NCBI RefSeq assembly: GCF_041146395.1
Contig: NC_090986.1
Span: 43,002,001-43,066,000 of the forward strand
DNA from: Eulemur rufifrons
Lineage: Eukaryota > Chordata > Mammalia > Primates > Lemuridae
DNA: 64,000 bases
Direction of reading: 5' to 3'
The notes beneath the pieces were generated by a model, which saw nothing but the letters and a program-made list of their open reading frames with translations, made no database searches and was not told the origin of the DNA. Made by a program: the position numbers and the translations under genes. Below, piece after piece: positions 24,828-38,435 of this stretch. Position 1 is the stretch's first letter; each line of letters begins with the position of its first letter.

Positions 24828-26518
24828 GGAATGCTACCCGTCCAGCTGAGCATAAGAGCTGGATCTCTTAGCGGCACCCAATTCAGCAGGGCTGAATCCC
24901 CTTCGCAGTGTTAACGTAAAAGGGCATCACCATCCCACGATGTCTGAAACCAGAGCAGGAAAGAGAAGGAACACGTCTCCTTTCGGTCTGAAGGTAACCC
25001 CATCACGACTACACGAGAACCATCTTCACACTGGCCTGGGAGCTCAGTGACACACATGCTGAAGAGACAGGCATTGTTTTCCGTGCTGTGTACTCTGCCA
25101 TTTAAAGATGTTTGTAGCTTGTACATTTTCTGAGCTGTCAGACATTTTGTTACTGATACCTTAAAGGTCATCTACCACAAATTGATGGCTAGAGCAAGAC
25201 CTTTTACCTTCGGGTGATTCTCCCATCATCCCGCCCCTTGACCCCTTTTTACAGAAATTTTAGTTACGATCTAAGTAAGTTAGAACACACATCCAATCTG
25301 TTACCAGCAAGCAGCATGAAAGTAGACAAGAAGAAGCTGTTGGCGAGGTTCCATTACCTGGAAATAAAGGGGCACTCAGCAGCCCTTGGCAATAGCGGTG
25401 GCGGCAACTAGATATCACTTGCAACTTGTCATTCTGCCATGCCCTGAAGACAACCAACATTGAATCTTTCATTTGTTTGTCGTTGATTGTTTTCGTTTTG
25501 TTTTGATTCTGTTTTTGTTCATCTGTTCGAGCAGAGGGGCAGCGACATTTCAGTTGAAGTCTCGTCCTCCTGGTCTCTGCCCTGGCGTGGACTGGCACAG
25601 AGGTGTTCTGTAGTTGAATAGGAAGAGCCTGTCTAAAAAACTACTGCCCCACTTCAAATTGCAGTGTTCTGTCACCTAGGCATCATCTCTTCCTGCCCCT
25701 AGTATTTGATTACAAGGAATCGGGGGAAAAAAACTTTCTTAGACACACTGGCACCAAGGTAAGAGGTGAGGCTGCCCAGGCAAAGTCAGTGAACATGAAA
25801 AATCAGACAAAGCAGAGATGGAAATAATGCGCCTCTTGAGGAGAAAAGCAATAACGAATAAAAGGACTTTCCTACAATAACTTCACTGAGGACTCACGTT
25901 ACCAATTTTCATACTTACTAAAGGGATTGTAAAAAACACCCCAGCATTTTAGGTGTCTTGGTTACATTTACAGCACTGAGGTCATCTTTCTGCTGTTTGT
26001 TGCCCTGCTTGGTTGAGTACCACAATTAAAGATTATACTCCCCTTTTCTTGTTGGAAAACAGTTATTTGGTGACTAGAAAGGCAAGGGAGGCATAGCCGG
26101 GAATTAACTCTTCAGTTAATGGGTCAGTTCTCAGAACTGAGTCAGTGGAAAAGCAATGCTCCCCATAGAAAGCCTGACATGGTGCTAGTTTCCTGTCTTG
26201 GAGAGCCAAGGAGCAGTGACTCTCCATTAGGTTCTTCTGTACAGATTTCATTTCCTAAACTGTATCAGGACCCGGCGGTCCTGCACTGGCATCTGCAGGG
26301 ATACTGAACCTTACTCATCCTGTGCTGAGGGTGAGAGGAGAGTATAGTCCCATCAACCCCCTAAAATTATGAACCTTTTTGCAACTAGTAAAGTATACAG
26401 TAAACAAAGCAATACATCACCAACAAGCATTCTTTTGGAAAAAATTATCATATTTTTTTGTGCCCACTACGAGCTGGGTTTTTTTCCAGCTTTATGTAGC
26501 TGAGGGGCTTGGTGAGAT

Positions 26519-26561
26519 TTTTGTTGTTGTTGTTGTTATTGTAGTTGTTGTTGTTGTTAGA
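26519..26561 (+). repeat. (TTG)n repeat in KLF12 3'UTR
   Basis: Two blocks of TTG/GTT units separated by 'attgtag'. It is transcribed as part of the 3'UTR. Confidence 0.9.
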
Positions 26562-28649
26562 ATTTTTTATAGCTTAAGATAAAAAACAGGTCTCCAGCAA
26601 AGATCTTTGCAATATATTTTAATGACAAACACTTGATTTGGGGAATTGCACAAATTAACCTCACAATCTTACTAGCTCATTTTTAAATATTTGGACATTC
26701 TGAAATAATTTCCAGCTACAGAATTATCCTTTTTTGGGATCATCTTCTAATTCAGATAATCTTATTCCAATGAAGCGAGAACCATGAACATTAAAACAAG
26801 GACAATTTGTGTTGGATGGTATTAAAAGGAATTTTTAAAAAATGTTAAGCAACAGTATAATGATTTTTAGGTCAAATTCTGGCTTCAAAAATATGTACTC
26901 TGTATTGTCTGCCAGGTCTGAAAAATTCACCAGGCAATTTCCCTCCAACAAGGGCTGTGATTCTATTGATAAATAGCTTCTTGAGAAACACAATCTACTA
27001 CCCACCAACCATTGGGTTTTTTACCAACTGGAAAGTTTTTTATCTGTACTGTATGCAACTCCTACTTCACATTGCCTGTGATTATTCAGAATAGAAAAAA
27101 GTCTCTTGATACGTACCAGCATTGGTTACTGGTCAATGACAAAGAACACAGAGAGGGACAAACACAGCCATGAACCCTCCGACGCTAGTCCCAGAACCCA
27201 GTTGGCACTTAGCAGTAGGTGAATCGCTCAAGTGAAGTATAGATTTGATGAAGTTCTACCTGCTCTCAGAAGAGGAGCCAGTCTTTTATCTGCTGAGAGC
27301 TGTCTTGAGAGTCTTACAGGTAAACTTGGTTTTTCAGATTCGTAAAACTGACAGGCAGTGGAAGCTTCCTGAGTGACAGCTTGGTTTAAATTTAGCACAG
27401 AACTAAACGAGTTGCACTTCTCTAATAACATAGGAAAGATTTGGGGAAGTGAGCTTTTCTCCTCATCCTCTGAAAGTGGAAAGCCTGACTGAGATGGTAA
27501 GTTAACTGTCAGCAATTCCGCCATTTCCCCCATCGATACATGGATACTTCTAAGAAGGGATCCAAGCACAAGTAAATGAATGAGTCCCTGATCTAGCCCG
27601 AGGAACTGAACTTTCTTTGGGGCTTGTCCTGGGATATAGCAAATTCTCCTTGGTGAGTTTTCTAAAAGTGTTCCCCCACAGAAAGGAAAAAGTGGTTTGG
27701 GACAGAAAGAAATGGAATGTCTTCGAGCATGCAAAAGCCTCCATTTCATCGCATGTCCATTTCTAGCCTCTTTCGAAAAGCACAGTGCATCATGAGCAAC
27801 AGGCAAGGGGTGGAATCCTAAAGGACCTGTCAGTTGTTCCCTACCTAGAAGCCATTCTTTGGTTTTCAATTTGAAGCTGTTCAGTTTGCAGCTGGGATTA
27901 CGTGCATGGTTGAGAACTTATCCACATGAAGCTGTTAACAGTTTGAGCAGCTGCAGTAGACCTGACTTTCTCTTTGCATTGTAGAGATTGATTTCAAGGG
28001 AGTTACATTATTTGAGAAGTTGTGAGGTTCAGCCTTTGAGGTTTCAAGTCTCTTTTCATAGTCTGTTTGTTGTTTGGAAAAAGATTCATACTTCCCCATC
28101 CACTTGGCTCTTCACCCTGTCAATTGTGTACAGACTCCGGGAAGCCTGCTTGATGACTTGTCTTAAGTTCTATTAAGGCAGTTAGACTGAGATTTCCAGT
28201 GGCTTTACCATAAAGATTATACTACTGCCTGGCATCACTTTTATAAAACACTATAGGACATTTTTTTTCAAAAGCAGTTGGATAACAGTAACATAAACCA
28301 CATTTTTTTTGAAAAATGAGCACTTTTTATTCACTTTAACATTTTAAGTGGGAAATAGGAAGATGACTGTCAGGGAAAAACTTACAAAATATGACAGTGT
28401 TTAAAAATGCTAGTTCCAAGTGATTAGAAAGGCCATTTTTATTATGGTTGAAATTTGGAATAGCTTATGCAAAGATTGTGTTCATTTTTATACAACTCTT
28501 TTTAACTTCAAATTGCCATTTGTGTTTTAAACCTAAATATAATTCTGCACTTTGAAATCAGTTCATTAGAATGATAACATGTATATGGATAAAGATGCAG
28601 TATTCCTTATTCTGTACTTTATTTATTATACTTACCAAAGCTGCAATTG

Positions 28650-28655
28650 AATAAA
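28650..28655 (+). terminator. KLF12: Possible alternative poly(A) signal (AATAAA)
   Basis: A perfect hexamer in the 3'UTR, followed within 25 bases by 'tggtgaggtgagg', a G/T-rich stretch that could serve as the downstream element. Use would give a 3'UTR of about 3.8 kb. No transcript evidence is available here. Confidence 0.35.
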
Positions 28656-31251
28656 TCTGGTGAGGTGAGGCCTTCAAATGTACTACTACGCCTTTGTTAT
28701 GTTGTTATGACTGCTTAGAAATGTAGCCATGATGTTGTTATAAAGGTGTCTTAGCATTTACAGTGAGGATTGGCAGAATTAATCCGTGTTAATTATACCA
28801 GCATCCATGTTACAGTCTTTGTGCAAGGGACTGAGTGTGAGATAACTCATGAATCATAATAGGCCCAGAAAGCCTTAATACTCATAGTTCACAATCCAGT
28901 CTCAGATTTTGCTCTTTACTGATGCCTGTAAATTTAGCAAGTAAATGTATTTTCTGGTACAACGTCATTGACCACATCTCTTCCTTTGGTTTTTCTGAGG
29001 TAGTGCATCCCATAAAAAAGTCTTTTCAGCTTGATTTGGCTTAGTTTAGAAGAGGGGTTCGGTAAGTCATGTCTTCCATACGACATTTCTACCCACCCCC
29101 ACACAGCCTTCCACTGAGCAGAAACCCCGAACACACGCACATGTGTGTACACATCTGTATATGCAGCAACCAGTGGGTTAATGAATATCAACAAAGAACT
29201 TTTTTAAAACAAAGAATTTGTAATAATCCATGCTGTCTAGAAAATGTCAGTTATTTACCTTATTAGGAAATCAGCTTATAATACTATATATGACTCTGCC
29301 TGCATTTTATAGTTAAGAAATGTACATAAGATTAAAATGCTGTATTTTCACAGTTTCATTATAGAGTAATGTCTGTTCAGCAACCCATGTCCATCGGTAC
29401 TTTAAATATGCTAAATACTGAGCAACTGCAATAGAAATTCAGATTTTTCATAAGAAAATGAAATAGAAGGATACTGCATCTTTAAGAAAATAGAGTGAAG
29501 ATATTTTACTGTATTCGTAACATGTGATAGTGAAAAGGTATTTTCAAACTCACAGATTTTACAGAGGTTGTAAATAGTTTGATGAAGTATGTTGGGGAAA
29601 AGAGCTTCTAGTTTTCATCAAATAAAACACTTGTTCAGATATGCCTTGTATATCTTACAATGAGTGATATTGCCATGGGAACTCTGTTGCACTTTGTCAG
29701 AGCACATTCTTTGTTCTCTGTCAGAATGGAGTGGCCACTTGTCTTGTTTTAGCCAGGATGGTTTAAAATATAATAAAGTCATTTTAAGTTGCAGACAACT
29801 GATTCCAAACTAGCAATGTCTGTTCCTGAAAAGGGGAAAACAGTTGCACATGATTTTACTTGTGTTAAAGAGGAGCATCTTGCAGTTGTTCTCTTTTCTT
29901 GGTTATCTTCCTCCTCAACAAAGTGGTTCTTGATCAAAGCAACAATCCAGGTATTTATTCCTATTTAATTCCACAGGGACTGCTTTTAGGTGTAGCTACG
30001 TGTTGACGAGATTAAGTGCTGGATATGGCCACGTGTTAAATGAATCTATACTGGCAATAGGAATAAGCCAATGTCCATTTCAGAAATGAATTAAAAGCTG
30101 AAAGTGCCTGTCAATAAACATTATGACCAATGAGATATTCCTATACTGTTACACAGCAATAATTCTTCATCAAACTGGGTTTTTCCTGCACATTTTGAAA
30201 ACACACACACACAGAGTAAATACATGCACATAGTAAATCGAATCTGTTCACAGACCCACAGAAAAAGCTTTTGTGTCTTTTAAATATACCTAATCTTGTT
30301 TACTTTAACATTTTTTTAATTTGATCTTTCTAACTTGCAGAATGTAGGAATGCAAATCTGAACATTAAGGTTATTGTCAGTGTACACTATAGCATATGGA
30401 AATTATACTTTTCAGATAAAAACCTGACTGTGATTTGCCTCAAACTTGTGAAGAAACAAACATACATGGCTCAAAAATTTTTGCTCAGTCAAAAACACCA
30501 ATTTATTTAGAGCAAAAGACTGAAGAATATTTGTTTTATTTTATCCACCTATATCAAATGTATAAATCCATCCTTAAGTTTTTTCATTCTCTTTTCCTTT
30601 AATATTTCCTTTTATCATCTAAGAACCATTTTGAAGTGAATACTGAATATTTCTCCCCATATAGTCTACTGAAGTACCACTGACACTTAGGAGGGCTTTA
30701 ACCAATTTTCCAGTTAGTCCCCAAAATTACTAGATTTACATTTAGAACTTCACAGGTTTTTCCTATAATTATTTTACTGCTAAAAGTAAAGTCATGGATA
30801 AAAATATGCAATGAGATTATGTGAATTGACATGAACCCTGGAAACTCTCCAACCCTGCCATCTTAAAGCATGAATTCACCCAAACAAGCTATTGAGGCTA
30901 TCAGTAAAATTATACTCTTTGAGAGCCAAACATTTGGTAAGAGCAATTTTAAAAGTATGACAACTGTGATTAAACACTCAGACTTTAGAGAGAGACTACC
31001 ACGATGGGCAGTGTTCTAGACCCAGACCACAGGCCTTGAAAACCATCCACTGTTTTCTCCTCCAAGTTTCAGAAAGGAGGAAAGGGAGAAGGAATTGTAC
31101 CATACAGGGGATAAAATAACCAATGAAGTGTCAGAGGAGAGCCACGGGGTCCCTTAATCTCACTGAAGTCAAGTCTTCTCACTGGGCCTCTTTCCACAGG
31201 TTGTCTGAAAGTACTAAAATACGTTGAAAGATCAAAAATCCAGCAAACAGT

Positions 31252-31420
31252 GAAAATAATAGCTATTCTTTACTAAACACTAGGTGCCAAGCACTAGACT
31301 AGGCAATTTTTAGATACATTACCTCCAACTTCTGTACAATAGTTCTGCATCTTATGGATGGGAAACTGAGGCACAGAAAGGGTGGCTTAGTTCATGGACA
31401 CAGAAGAGGCTCTGCGGCCT
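31252..31420 (-). repeat. MIR SINE inside KLF12 3'UTR
   Basis: Reverse-oriented MIR: 'ctaggtgccaagcactagac', then 'gatgggaaactgaggcacag' and 'aaagggtggcttagttca'. As part of the mature message it could supply regulatory sites or pair with other MIR-containing RNAs, but that is inference. Confidence 0.75.
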
Positions 31421-33858
31421 GTATCCTTTCCACTCTACCACATTGCACATGGCTTCCTAGTAGCCACCATCCCATATTTCTGACTCTGAGTAGTTTTATT
31501 ATGGGCAGCATGAGTGTGTAGTCATCATATTTTCCAAGTAAAATATTCAGACATGGTAACAAATTATTTGGTCCAGAATATTTCAAATCAGCCCTCTCCT
31601 AGAAAGTTGTGCATGAAGGATCATTACAAACAAACAACCACCACCAGATGTCTCCGTGAACTTGTCACTTTTCTCCTAAATGTCTGGTCTGGAGCTCCCA
31701 AATCATCAAAACTTGGTAGCATTTTAGCCCAAGTTGGTTTTCTCAGTTCTACATATTTCTTTGTATATATAGTAAATGCTTTTCCACCAACATAGACCTA
31801 CTAGAATCTGCTTGAGGTGCATTTGAAATTTTCACCTCCACAGAACTAGTTTCTAACATGAGAGCCCGCTCTTGCAGTCGTGAATGGGGTGGTGATCGCC
31901 AAACATTCAGATGATGAGCAAAGAGAGATAATGGATCATTCCTTTTCAGATTTCTCACTTAACAGCACCACCTTGGAATGTTTTAAATAGTCTTATAAAA
32001 CATTTGTTTATAGTATTATTGTTGGTTTAATTGAATTTTATGTAAGAAGCTGTCCAACATCAGAGAAATGAAATCCCTTCCTCTTTTCTCTGTAGAACAA
32101 GGTCTCTGACAGTATTGATTCATGGAAGTACTAATGGATTTAGAAAACATTAAGAGAATGTCATTTCTCATAGTGTTCTGTTTCTGAAAATGAATCTCCT
32201 GAATTATGATCTTTTCTCCCTGTTACTTGGCTGGGGGAAGAGATAAAACCTGTATAAACAAACTCTCTTCCATGCTGAAAGCATGTATTCCATGTGCACA
32301 ACCTACTGCAGACGGAGGCTCTTCTCAGTTAATTGAGTTTCACAAGCAATAATTTCTCAGCGACAAAAACCACAACTTGGAGTTGAAAAGAGATGAATAA
32401 TGGAAAACAGTCGTATCCATAATTTTTCTTTCTTGACTCCTCATGTGAAATATTGTACTTTTTCCAAAGCAGGTTAACCAAGACTTTCACAGAGATTCAT
32501 TTTTGTTGAGAAATGAGGGTGAATAGGAGGGTAGAATTTGGATCCAAATCTGGTAGTAAATGTGTCCAAACAATCAAAAAGTAAGATATTTTAGGGATAT
32601 TCCAACATCTTCCCTTTCCGCTAATTTCATGCTCGAAAGATACAGCAAAAAAAACCTTATAGAAAATGCTTTTGCCTACTTCGTTCTAGTTGTCCTATGG
32701 CAGAATTTGGTGATTGCATCCAGACTGTAGTATATATTTTATTCCTCAAACTTTATTACATTGGATGGGTGTGGTTGAACTGGGGCACTGGTGCCTATAT
32801 TCAAGGCTCTTTCCTATCAACTTGTCTGTCCAAAATTTGTTGTGTTTAAGGATTCATTTTAAAAAATCACTGTCCCCTCCGCGGGATCGTGGCTGTATTG
32901 TTTTGTTCATGTCTATGTGGGACACATTGCATCACATGGCAAACCAACTCTCTGTGGATGTGAGATAACTACTTACAAAACCAGCTTGAAAACATCGTCT
33001 TATGTATTATGTCATCCTGCATCATAATGCAATTATATGTATCATAACATGCTCATTTAAAAAAAAAAAAGAGAGAGAAACCAGCAAATTCATGTTTGTC
33101 CATAGAAGAATGTACTCAGAACTTTGTGTTGTGAAACGTTGAGAACAGACCACCTTTAAGATACCCACCTGCCACTTAAAATGACTTAGCTATAATTAGT
33201 AGTAGTCTAGACGTTGTTCTTGGTGTGTGGGGATCAATTCAAACGTCATATTCTTTGGAATAAATCTCTCAGTCATTTTTGAAAAAATACATGGGAATAA
33301 AGAAAAATATCATCTTTGGCCAAATCAAGCAGGCATCGTTTTTTCTTTTCCTGGACACTGAGCTCATTATACATGGTGATTGGATCATAAGATCTTTCTG
33401 TGTAAAAATACAAAAACATCCTTTAGTTTACAAAACAGTTATTCTAGGCTTGAAGCCTCTGAACAGCGAAATGAATAGATGGGCTGCGTCTGATTTACTT
33501 TAGGATGTAACTTTACAAAATACTCTTGGGTCTGTGGCCCCAGAGTTCGAGTGCCCAGAGGAGGTCCTACACATTGAAGCATAAAGCCCCCAATGATGCT
33601 GACAAACAAATGTGTTGAGTTCTTAAATCTTCATTTGGTTTTCTGTTCAGACTTTTAATTGCAAATGAATTTATTTCTCCAGCTTATCTAAAGATCTAAT
33701 TTCCCAATAGTTTCCTCTGCATTTATATACTCTGTAGTGTTTAGGTGACCCCTGTTATAAGTTTATTAATATTATGTAAGTGTTGTTCTTGTATTTATGT
33801 ATAGTGTATGTATTGTAAATATACTCAGAGCTTTTTTCCTTTTACTGTACAATGGTGA

Positions 33859-33882
33859 TTTTTTTTTTTTTTTTTTTTTTTT
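33859..33882 (+). repeat. T24 homopolymer near the end of the 3'UTR
   Basis: Twenty-four T residues about 250 bases before the terminal poly(A) signal. It gives a U-run in the message and no SINE body is attached. The length is likely polymorphic. Confidence 0.9.
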
Positions 33883-34127
33883 GCCCTATGATAATGTAAA
33901 GGGAGACCCTCCTAATGAGATTCTCTCAGAGGATGATTATTCCAGTCTATTCTCAGAGATTTATATGAACAAGTGTTATTGTTTTTAATGGTGTCTCAGA
34001 CATATTCTGTTGGTGCATTGCTTTTCTGTATTCAACTTTCCTATGAATTGAGCTGTGAACCGAAATAGAGTTTAAACCTTTAACTGTATGCATTTGTATA
34101 ATTATCTGAATGAAGGCATGAAGGTTA

Positions 34128-34133
34128 AATAAA
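34128..34133 (+). terminator. KLF12: KLF12 terminal poly(A) signal
   Basis: AATAAA in 'ggttaaataaagcatttt', with T/G-rich text downstream ('tttgttatgaaaagtttt'). It lies 9.3 kb past the stop codon, where the long KLF12 3'UTR is expected to finish. Cleavage would fall at about 34145-34160. Confidence 0.75.
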
Positions 34134-34150
34134 GCATTTTGTATGGAACA

Positions 34151-35603
34151 AAACTCCCTAATTATTACTAAGGCTGACTCAGACACTTTGAAAATCATAG
34201 TTATTAACCATTCTAATTAAACCTTTGTTATGAAAAGTTTTACTATTTGTGTATAGTAATTTAAAACACAGAACAAGAGAGAATCTACACTAAAAAAGAG
34301 AAGGATGTTTTTATTTCATAACAACCAGCACCTGAGGAGGGATTTCTAACTTAATATTTTAATGAATATAAAACAAAAGTGTGGTCCAGAAATATAAAGT
34401 CATGTGAAAGATACATCTTTCAGAGGCCAGCATTGAATTCCCATGAATTATAATTTCTTCAGACTTTGTGTGTCATTTAAGTGTAGAATGATCCATCTAG
34501 CACATACTAAGGCTAACTGATTTGTATACATTATTATGAAAATTGGATTATAGAGTCTTTTGAAAATAAGACCATTAATGAGTAGAATATCTTTAAATAA
34601 TTGCTAAAATAAGCACTTAAAAAATCTGCTTAAGTATCTTACTATATAGTGTCTTTCAATTGAAGATCTAGAAAAATATATTCTACAAAGGGAATGGTAG
34701 TATGTACTACTAATAATTATATAAAACAGAGATAGTGATAGATAATAATTATAAAAATATGATTTGAGTACTTCCCAGAAGTAAGGCAGTGTTCTAAGCA
34801 TTATATTCATACTTGTTCCCTTTATTCATTACAAAAATCCTGAGTTAGATTCTGTTATTATCCTAATTTTACAAAGGAAAAGCTGAGGCACTGAGTTGAG
34901 GCAACTTTCCCAGTCTAGCTTCAGGATTGAGGTCTTCAATCACTCAAGGGTTACGGAGGTGGAGAAAGGAGGGAAAGTAGTGAGGGAGGTTGAGGTAGAA
35001 GAGAGATTAGCCGTGAGCATCATAGAAACATTAAACAAATACCTTTCATTATGTAAGTAAATACATAAATATGTAAAGAAACCCAACAAAATACTGTCCT
35101 TCAGTTTGTGCTCAGCAAAACCAGAGTGTAGTTTAATAACTCATAAAAGTCAGAGACTGAAATAGGTTTTGACTCACTTTTTGACTGACTCAAAATCCAT
35201 TTTCAAATGAATGCTGAGTTCTGTCACATTCAAGGAAACTGGAGAGGGCCCTGGGGGGCTGCCCTTCACGCCCCATGCCTGTGGAAGCCCACTCCTTTCA
35301 CATTGGGGGAGCCCAGTGCACGTAGCTTTGACTTTCCCAAGCCCAGCTCTGCTTTGAGCCCGACGAAGGAATCTTGGGAAGTTGTTTCCTCTCCTCCTGA
35401 AAGCCTCCTGTGTACTTTGCTGGTGATTACAACACCAGCCTTACACACGAAATCACTCACTAAAAAACTACAAGCTTCTTTGAAAATTGAGGCCATAAAC
35501 CGTTAAGCACAGTTTTACTAAATTATTTGTAAAGTTTTCAGTTGTGCCATTTTAGAAATATTGAGTCAAGGCAAGGGCCAGAAATTAGCAGAGTTTATCT
35601 TGA
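34151..35603. other. Intergenic sequence downstream of KLF12
   Basis: AT-rich unique-looking sequence with one reverse MIR (34750-34935) and a purine-rich GGGA stretch near 34960-35010. I see no gene or RNA gene. Confidence 0.7.
34750..34935 (-). repeat. MIR SINE
   Basis: Reverse MIR: 'gtaaggcagtgttctaagca', then 'ttatcctaattttacaaagg' with 'aaaagctgaggcactgag'. Confidence 0.7.
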
Positions 35604-36935
35604 AGGAGGGCCGAGCAAGATGGCTGAATAGAAACTTCCAGAGATCATCCTGCTGCATGAACATCTAATTCAACAACTATCCACGCAAGCAGGCATGTTC
35701 AGAAGAACCAAAACTCAGGTGAGCCATCATACTAGCTGGTTATAACATTATGTCAACTGAAAGAGGGCAGAAAAGACGATCTTGCATTGCCTAGGCCACC
35801 TTGCTCCCAGCCTCCAGCAGTGCCACAGGAGTGCCCCATGTCAAGAGAGGATCTGTGTGCCCCGGGGAGGGAGAGTGAAATGATTCTGGGGCTTTGCATT
35901 GAACATCGGGGCCTCCCTGGCACAGGGGAACCCAGCACAGGGCAGAATTCTACTGGTGCCCATGGATGCAGCATTTTGACCAGCTCTGCCAGAGAGAAAT
36001 CCTCTACTCTGAAGACCAAGTTCCCGCTAGCCCCACCACTGGTGGACAAAAAGCACTAAGTTCATAAAGCAGTCGGGCCACAAGGACTGCAGTCCTTGGG
36101 CAGTCCCTGTGGCTCTGATGGCTCAGAGCCACTGGACTTGGGATGCACATGACCCAGTGAGATGCCAGCAGCTGTGGCCAAGCCAGTACTTGTGTCAACC
36201 CTCTCCCAACTATAGTCAGTGTGGCTCAGGGAGTCTCCTTCCACTTGAGGAAAGGAGGAAAGGGAAGAGCTCAGAGGACTTCATTTTGCAACTTGGGTAC
36301 CAACTCAGCCATGGTAAAATAAATTACCAGACTCCTACTCCCTGTGAGTCCAGGTCTTAGTTCCTGGATGGCATTACTGGACCCACCTTGGGCCAGAAGG
36401 AAACATGCTGCCTTGAAGGGAAGGACCCAGTCCTGGCAAGATTCACAAACTGCTGACTAAGGAGCCCTTGGACTTTGAATAAATATCAGAGGTAGCCAGG
36501 CAATAGTCACTACAGGCTTTGGGTGAGACTGAGTAGGCTTCAGGTGTGACCTGGTGCTGGAGGCCATAAGTGAGTGCCCTCATCACTCCTCCCCCAACTC
36601 CAGCAGCCATCACAGAGAGTGAAGATGACAATGAGAGACTTTGCCTGGTAATCCAGCAAATTCTCTTGTATCTTACCCAGGCTCACCAAGGTGGTACCAC
36701 CAGGAGTCTGCAAGAGTCACAGCATTACTGGGTTTGGGGCACCCCCAGTGCTGATACAGCTGCAGTGACCAAAGATTTAGAACACAAGACTCAGTTCCCT
36801 TTGAGTATCTGGAAAGCCTTCTCAAGAAGGACAGGTTCAAACAAGCCCATGCTGTGAAGATTAAAATAAATACCTAACTCTTCAATGTCCAGGCATCAAT
36901 GAACATCCACAAGCATCAAGAACATTCAGGAAGAC

Positions 36936-37962
36936 ATGACCTCACAAAACAAACTAAACAAGATACCAGTGACCAACCTTGGAGAGATGGAGATACGTGA
37001 CCTTTTAGACAAAGAATTCAAAATAGTTGTCCTGAAGAAGCTTGATGAACTTCAAGACAACAGAGAGAAGGAATTCAGAAGCCTATCAGAGAATTTTAAT
37101 GAAGAGATTGAAATAAAAAAGAAAAAGCAAGCAGAAATTCTAGAGCTTAGGGATTCAACTGACAAACTGAGAACTGCATCAGAGTCTCTTAACAGCAGAA
37201 TTAACCAAGCAAAAGAAGGAACTAGTGAGCTTGAGGACAGGCTATTTGAAGATACACAGTCATGAGAGAGAAAAAAAAAGGATTAAGAATAAAGCACACC
37301 TACAAGATCTAGAAAATAGCCTCAAAAGAACCAATCTGAGAGTTATTGGCCTTGAAGAGGAGATAGAGAGATAGATTGGGGTAGAAAGTTTATTCAAAGA
37401 TATAATAACAGAGAACTTTCCAAACCTAGAGATATCAATATTCAGGTATAAGAAGGTCATAGAACACCAAGTAAATTTAACTCAAACCAGGCTACCTGAT
37501 GGTATTTTATAATCAAGCTCCCAAAGGTCAGAGATAAAGAAAAGATCCTTACAGGAGCAACGTATGTAACCTGCAATTCTGTATCCCCCATAACAAGATG
37601 AAATTAAAAAAAAAAAAAAAAAAGAAAAGAAAAGATCCTAAGGGAAGCAAAAAAGGAAAAGAAAAGAAAGAAAAGAAAAAATATAAAGCATATATATTTA
37701 TGTAATGTAAGAACATATAAAGTAGCTCCAATATGTCTGGCAGCAGACTTATCCGTGGAAACCTTACAGGCCAGGAGAGAGCGGCATAATATATTCAAAG
37801 TGCTGAAGGAAAAAAACCTTAACCCTAGAATATTATATCCTGCAAAAATATCCTTCATACATGAAGGAGAAATAAAGACTGTCCCAGACAAACAAAAGCT
37901 GAGGGATTTCATCAACACCAGATCTGTCCTACAAGGAATTCTAAAAAATTCTTCAGTCTGAA
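36936..37962 (+). pseudogene. L1 ORF1 (RNA-binding protein) pseudogene
   Basis: An ATG at 36936 opens a frame of 109 codons that ends at 37265. It has an N-terminal block (LGEMEIRDLLDKEFK) and a coiled-coil-like heptad region (KLDELQDNREKEF and ELRDSTDKLRTASESLNS), as in L1 ORF1p trimers. Beyond 37265 the similarity continues in other frames (RTNLRVIGLEEE-type text near 37329, then NFPNLE near 37416). It is broken by stops and by a purine-rich expansion at 37600-37690. The tail (37755-37961) is open again but is not joined to the first part. Not functional. Confidence 0.8.
37603..37682 (+). repeat. A/AAAG-rich low-complexity tract
   Basis: A long A run followed by AAAGA/AAAAG units inside the decayed L1 ORF1. 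On the opposite strand it creates a 170-codon open frame rich in Phe, Ser and Leu, which is an artefact of the composition. Confidence 0.85.
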
Positions 37963-38382
37963 AGAAAAAGATGTTAATGAACAACAAGAAATCTTCTGAA
38001 GGTATACAACTCACTGGTAACAGTAAGTACACAAATACAGAATACTCTATTGCTGTAATTGCAATATATAAACCACTTACATCTTGAGTAGGAAGACTAA
38101 AACACAAACCTATCAAAAAAAACAGTGATTTTTTTTAAAGATAAATAGTAAAAAAGATACGGGTGGAAACAAAAAAGTTTTTAAAAAGCAAGGGGTGTGG
38201 AGTTAAAGGGTAAAATTTCTGAGTTATCATATGTTTAAAATAATTAGTTATAAAATGTTTTTTGCAAGACTCATGGTACCTCAAATCAAAAAGCCTACAA
38301 TAGATACACAAAAAATAAAAGGCAAGAAATTAAAACACACTATCAGAGAAAATCACTTTTAAAAAAAGAAGACAGGAGGGAC

Positions 38383-38405
38383 GGAAGGAAGGAAGGAAGG
38401 AAGGA
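38383..38405 (+). repeat. (GGAA)n microsatellite
   Basis: About five GGAA units in the L1 ORF1-ORF2 spacer. Confidence 0.9.
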
Positions 38406-38435
38406 CCACAAAACAACCAGAAATTAAATAACAAC

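Larger units (their letters stand above)
24828..34150 (+). other. KLF12: KLF12 3' untranslated region (about 9.3 kb)
   Basis: From the stop codon to about 34150 the sequence has no splice structure and few repeats: one MIR (31252-31420), a TTG repeat, two short AC tracts and a T24 run. It ends at a canonical AATAAA (34128-34133). A 3'UTR of about 9 kb fits what is known of KLF12 messages. Additional AATAAA hexamers at 28650, 29621, 29772 and 30113 could give shorter forms. Pumilio-type sites (UGUANAUA) occur at 29321-29328, 29569-29576 and 33814-33821, suggesting post-transcriptional control. The exact cleavage point is inferred, not seen. Confidence 0.8.

Noticed and set aside
37604..38116. 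170-codon open frame on the - strand
   Set aside because: It is the antisense of an A/AAAG-rich stretch in decayed L1 ORF1; the Phe/Leu/Ser-rich product is a composition artefact.
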